Below, in pieces: positions 8,501 to 10,000 of a DNA stretch of 10,000 nucleotides (within the stretch, counting starts at the first letter, position 1; the number at the start of each line of letters is the position of its first letter). A program made the translations under genes and the position numbers. This DNA comes from Theodoxus fluviatilis (taxonomy: Eukaryota; Mollusca; Gastropoda; Cycloneritida; Neritidae), in assembly GCA_034096865.1 (NCBI GenBank), contig JAWQFJ010026738.1:5001-15000 (forward strand), in the 5' to 3' direction. The notes beneath the pieces are model-generated. The model was not told the origin of the DNA and ran no database searches. It saw nothing but the letters and a program-made list of their open reading frames with translations.

Positions 8501-9436
8501 ACTCATGCAGGAGGGGAGGTCTACTGGATATGGGCTGCAATGAGCTAGTGATCGAGTAGAGGTTGAGGAGCTGACTATGCACTCATGCAGGAGGAGAGAC
8601 TACTGGATATGGGGCTGCAAGGAGCTAGTGATCTATACAGGTTGAGGAGCTGACTATGCACTCATGCAGGAGGGGAGAGACTACTGGATATGGGGCTGCA
8701 AGGAGCTAGTGATCTATACAGGTTGAGGAGCTGACTATGCACTCATGCAGGATGAGAGACTACTTGATATGGGGCTGCAAGGAGCTAGTGATCTATACAG
8801 GTTGAGGAGCTGACTATGCACTCATGCAGGAGGGGAGGGACTACTGGATATGGGGCTGCAAGGAGCTAGTGATCTATACAGAAAACATGATGGACGGTTG
8901 AGGAATCTCCTTTTAAGACAATTTTATGGCACGTCATAGACGTTGAACCAACACTCACAGCCACTCATGGGGGAAGGTGCATCATACATGTTCACCTTAT
9001 ACGTGTATATTCATACTTATTCACTCACACAAAGGGTTACAACACATAGTAATGACACAGGGAAGCGGTAGATAGGTAAATAGCAAAAACCAATCCATAT
9101 TTCTCCCGTCCCCAGGTTGAACCACGGCACTGCACCTCGCACATAATCAAACGCCAACGCATGGTCGCCTAAGTCCGCTTGTCAGTGATCAAGGACATTA
9201 CATGGCCTACAAAGGCTGAAATGCCAAAAACCTTTCTTCCTTCCTTCCTTCCTTCTTTTCTTCCATCCTTCCTTCCTACCTTCTTGCTTTCCTTCTCACG
9301 TTTTTGCACAAGGCCAACGAACTGTTCTACTAACCTGGTCCATAGTTGTCCTTATCCTCCCACTGGGCAGTGTAGTCAGGAAGACACCTCAGGTGCATAA
9401 GCAACTTTGCAAATATCGGCGGCTGTCCACACGGTC
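2143..9436 (-). CDS. Polycystin (TRPP/PKD family) channel or receptor subunit, internal part of a spliced gene
   Basis: Five minus-strand segments join into one protein of about 313 residues. Seen: a TOP-domain core (YGPGW, ATYGTGGY, WLDQRSRA, VFNPNDRLF, LLELPAQG), an S2 beginning TTWDYVVFALQIIF, an S3-like helix, and an S4-S5 segment with FIRILRLLKPMTL and LLVVLFAFSSYFY. Order and spacing follow human polycystin-2 as I remember it (WLDRGTRA, YNANINLF, LLVEFPATGG, FDFFLAACEIIF). Junction phases all agree: 1, 0, 0, 1. Known of the family: six-helix membrane proteins with a large TOP domain between S1 and S2, acting as cation channel subunits in cilia or other membranes, often as PKD1-like/PKD2-like complexes. 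The S1, pore, S6 and any REJ, GPS or PLAT domains lie outside the window, so PKD1-like and PKD2-like cannot be separated firmly. The core is divergent, which inclines me to PKD1-like/PKDREJ-like. No start or stop codon is visible. Confidence 0.88.
2430..2880 (-). other. Polycystin intron between the S3 and S4-S5 exons
   Basis: A 451-bp intron bounded by GTAGGT (from 2880) and ctttgcttttcAG (ending 2430), phase 1. It contains low-complexity ACC/ACT-rich sequence at about 2668-2815 on the plus strand. Open frames there give threonine-rich or proline/serine-rich peptides of biased composition and are not judged real. Confidence 0.75.
2668..2815. repeat. Degenerate ACC/ATC-rich low-complexity sequence
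   Basis: Plus-strand sequence dominated by CACCACAACCACTACC-like words, interrupted and never a clean tandem array. It looks like a decayed trinucleotide microsatellite. Confidence 0.5.
2881..3001 (-). CDS. Polycystin exon: S3 helix and S3-S4 linker (5' end uncertain)
   Basis: The reading frame is LSMDLPVQFLEFGLCTAAIV, then AFIVRVVKTIETMETINNNP and one trailing base (40 codons plus 1). The donor is strong: CCAG/GTAGGT (GT at 2880-2879). The trailing G joins AC of the next exon to give aspartate (NNNP-D-GFISFD). The hydrophobic segment FGLCTAAIVAFIV fits S3. The usual tryptophan of the family's S3 start (FWN) is absent. Two phase-0 acceptors fit the upstream exon. AG at 3003-3002 gives a linker close to the family length, but other AGs lie nearby and the pyrimidine tract is poor. 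AG at 3072-3071 (cttctccgtccAG) is the better signal and would add 23 residues, rich in Arg, Ala and Cys. The core from 3001 down is secure; the extension is open. Confidence 0.8.
3071..3924 (-). other. Polycystin intron between the S2 and S3 exons
   Basis: Intron of about 854 bp (or 923 bp if the S3 exon starts at 3001). No tandem repeat and no recognised mobile element. A 139-codon plus-strand frame at 3539-3958 overlaps the S2 exon in antisense, has no recognisable motif and is not called. A small extra exon encoding part of the S2-S3 linker could hide here; I could not identify one. Confidence 0.6.
3925..4086 (-). CDS. Polycystin exon: end of TOP domain and transmembrane helix S2
   Basis: 162 bases, exactly 54 codons, phase 0 at both ends. 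The acceptor is ccttcctatAG (AG at 4088-4087) and the likely donor is CAA/GTATAC (GT at 3924-3923). The peptide starts VLLELPAQGRILTTLRV, matching the LLLEFPATGG strand that ends the TOP domain, continues KLYPFITTWDY, then the hydrophobic helix VVFALQIIFIVVYVV (about residues 32-46), followed by RTILLCWQ. This is S2 of a polycystin. Joined to the exon ending at 5773 it reads LFAQVK-VLLELP, as expected. The open frame continues past the donor to 3667 without any family resemblance, so it is read as intron. The donor is weak (only GTA fits well), so a different 3' end a few codons further on is possible. Confidence 0.87.
4171..4327. repeat. G run followed by a long GA/CT microsatellite
   Basis: G12 at 4171-4182, mixed purines to about 4206, then GA repeats with scattered GT interruptions to 4327. 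On the gene's sense strand this is a CT tract beginning about 90-120 bases upstream of the acceptor at 4087. It makes arginine/glutamate or leucine/serine open frames that are artefacts. Confidence 0.95.
4328..5407. other. Unrecognised intron sequence between the two GA tracts
   Basis: Part of the 1686-bp intron 4087-5772. It contains a run of about 14 G at 4607-4620 and otherwise no repeat. Minus-strand open frames at 4538-4795 and 4800-4991 (85 and 63 codons) show no motif I know; an old transposon remnant is possible but unsupported. No polycystin exon is needed here, because the flanking exons join in phase and match the family continuously. Confidence 0.5.
5408..5530. repeat. GGAA-type repeat running into a GA/CT microsatellite
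   Basis: Degenerate GGAAGGAC-like units from about 5408 to 5450, then uninterrupted GA to about 5503, then GAAA/GATA interruptions to 5530. It lies in the same intron as the tract at 4171-4327 and in the same orientation. Confidence 0.93.
5773..6041 (-). CDS. Polycystin exon: core of the TOP (polycystin) domain
   Basis: 269 bases: two leading bases plus 89 codons, ending in phase 0. The acceptor follows a pyrimidine-rich stretch (tttcgtgccttccAAG, AG at 6043-6042). The donor is AAG/GTGAGG (GT at 5772-5771). Residues, counted from the first tryptophan: WTFCGSANNCSD with two close cysteines and an N-C-S glycosylation sequon (about 9), a WHYDEG segment (15-20), TWGEHATYGTGGYVALL (28-44), a helical stretch (49-62), then WLDQRSRALIVELNVFNPND (63-82) and LFAQVK. 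W-L-D-x-x-(T/S)-R-A and the YN/FN-x-N-x-x-LF motif are hallmarks of the extracellular TOP domain. The exon is markedly more GC-rich than the introns around it. A plus-strand open frame over 5656-6249 covers the same bases and is only its antisense shadow. Confidence 0.9.
6042..6740 (-). other. 3' part of the 3.3-kb polycystin intron, no recognised element
   Basis: AT-rich unique sequence next to the acceptor at 6042. A donor-like ACACG/GTGAGT at 6636-6630 on the minus strand was considered as a possible exon end and rejected, because the flanking exons already join correctly. Nothing else is recognisable. Confidence 0.55.
6741..6824 (-). mobile_element. tRNA-like SINE fragment, copy 1
   Basis: The minus strand reads GACAGGAGGATTTAGG, then GCGTTTGATTATGTGCGAGG, then GGGGGTTCAATCCC. 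GGTTCAATCC fits the Pol III B box (GGTTCRANNCC). TAGGTAAGCAAG, about 36 bases before it, is an acceptable degenerate A box. A second copy at 9101-9183 shares the whole 84 bp at over 80% identity, including a perfect 23-base core. tRNA folding looks decayed (poor T stem), so this is a SINE head and not a working tRNA gene. The body and tail are not visible. Confidence 0.5.
6853..8904. repeat. 81-bp minisatellite, 25 units plus a partial, with a 15-bp spacer in three places
   Basis: The unit begins GGTTGAGGAGCTGACTATGC and ends GAGCTAGTGATCTATACA. Unit starts: 6853, 6934, 7030, 7111, 7192, 7273, 7369, 7450, 7529, 7610, 7691, 7770, 7849, 7928, 8009, 8088, 8167, 8244, 8322, 8401, 8481, 8561, 8640, 8721, 8800, then a broken copy at 8896. 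Most are 81 bp; a 79-bp class has GGATGAGAGACTACT in place of GGAGGGGAGGGACTACT. A 15-bp spacer, GAAAACATGATGGAC, follows the 2nd, 6th and last full units (7015, 7354, 8881). Every frame has stops, so it is not coding. It lies inside the intron 6042-9334. Confidence 0.97.
8905..9100. other. Unique intron sequence right of the 81-bp array
   Basis: AT-rich sequence of about 200 bp between the array and the second SINE fragment; nothing recognisable in it. Confidence 0.5.
9101..9183 (-). mobile_element. tRNA-like SINE fragment, copy 2
   Basis: The minus strand has GGACTTAGGCGACCATGCG (A-box region), the shared GCGTTTGATTATGTGCGAGG core, and GTGGTTCAACCTGGGGACGG (B-box region). GGTTCAACC keeps the B-box core with a one-base deletion relative to copy 1. 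Same orientation as copy 1. The family cannot be named from sequence alone. Confidence 0.5.
9231..9296. repeat. CCTT/TTCC microsatellite
   Basis: TTCC repeats with a few interruptions on the plus strand, giving a spurious SFLPSFLP-type open frame at 9179-9400. It lies 38 bp downstream of the donor at 9334 in the gene's sense, where it reads GGAA. Confidence 0.9.
9335..9436 (-). CDS. Polycystin exon: start of the TOP domain (cysteine pair and YGPGW)
   Basis: 102 bases: two leading bases, 33 codons and one trailing base. The acceptor is taataattcag-like (attaattcAG before 9436) and the donor is CCAG/GTTAGT (GT at 9334-9333). The peptide opens PCGQPPIFAKLLMHLRCLPD and ends DNYGP, with the last base forming glycine across the junction (YGPGW). 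Two cysteines 14 residues apart followed by PDY and an acidic stretch before YGPGW is the usual pattern in polycystin TOP domains. The trailing base matches the phase of the exon starting at 6041, across a 3.3-kb intron. The upstream exon must end with one base of a codon. It is not in the window: everything to the right is short unique sequence, then microsatellite. The donor and family match are strong; the exact acceptor is less certain. Confidence 0.8.
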
Positions 9437-9489
9437 CTGAATTAATTGTAACCGCATTTTCATACGAGCGTTATCAAGGTTGGAAATAA

Positions 9490-9490
<1 letters not shown>

Positions 9491-9558
<68 letters not shown>

Positions 9559-9596
9559 AGTGAGAGAGAGGGGGGGGGAGGGAGATAGAGATAGAC

Positions 9597-9600
<4 letters not shown>
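9491..9600. repeat. (TG)30 microsatellite followed by CG, GA and G-rich stretches
   Basis: Thirty perfect TG units at 9491-9550, CGCGCG at 9551-9556, GA repeats to 9570, and G-rich sequence with a run of about nine G to 9583, then GATAGAGATAGACAG leading into the next array. Confidence 0.95.

Positions 9601-10000
<400 letters not shown>

Noticed and set aside
6853..8904. CRISPR-like regular repeats
   Set aside because: The units are head-to-tail with no unique spacers between them; it is a minisatellite in an animal intron.

Overview
The window comes from an animal genome, most likely a marine invertebrate such as a mollusc or another lophotrochozoan. The evidence is one intron-containing minus-strand gene of an animal-specific channel family, introns full of minisatellites and microsatellites, and two tRNA-like SINE fragments. 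Nothing looks prokaryotic: no operon, no long unique ORF, no CRISPR. The species cannot be fixed from the sequence alone.

The one gene I can support is a polycystin (TRPP/PKD family) on the minus strand, reading right to left. Five exons can be chained, with intron phases that match at every junction: 9436-9335, 6041-5773, 4086-3925, 3001-2881 (its 5' end may be further upstream, up to 3070) and 2429-2143. Together they encode about 313 residues. These cover most of the extracellular polycystin (TOP) domain, then S2, S3, S4 and S5, stopping just before the pore helix. The first exons (N-terminal region, S1) lie beyond the right edge. The last ones (pore, S6, C-terminus) lie beyond the left edge.

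The rest is mostly intron sequence, read from left to right. Positions 1-1812 are an 18-bp minisatellite (98 full units plus four 12-bp units). Its 636-codon open frame is a product of the repeat. Positions 1816-2142 are unrecognised sequence with a short ATTC-type repeat at the splice donor. The two middle introns hold G runs and long GA/CT tracts (about 4171-4327 and 5408-5530). The 3.3-kb intron at 6042-9334 holds an 81-bp minisatellite (25 units, 6853-8880, with a 15-bp spacer seen three times) flanked by two same-orientation tRNA-like SINE fragments (6741-6824 and 9101-9183). The right edge is a compound microsatellite: TG, G-rich, a 9-bp GATTAGATA array, GATA, then GACA running off the window.

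The window therefore shows the middle of one membrane channel/receptor gene whose introns have been invaded by tandem repeats. I found no multi-gene system. The points most worth checking are the divergent channel core, the ambiguous S2-S3 splice junction, and the structure and assembly quality of the two minisatellites.
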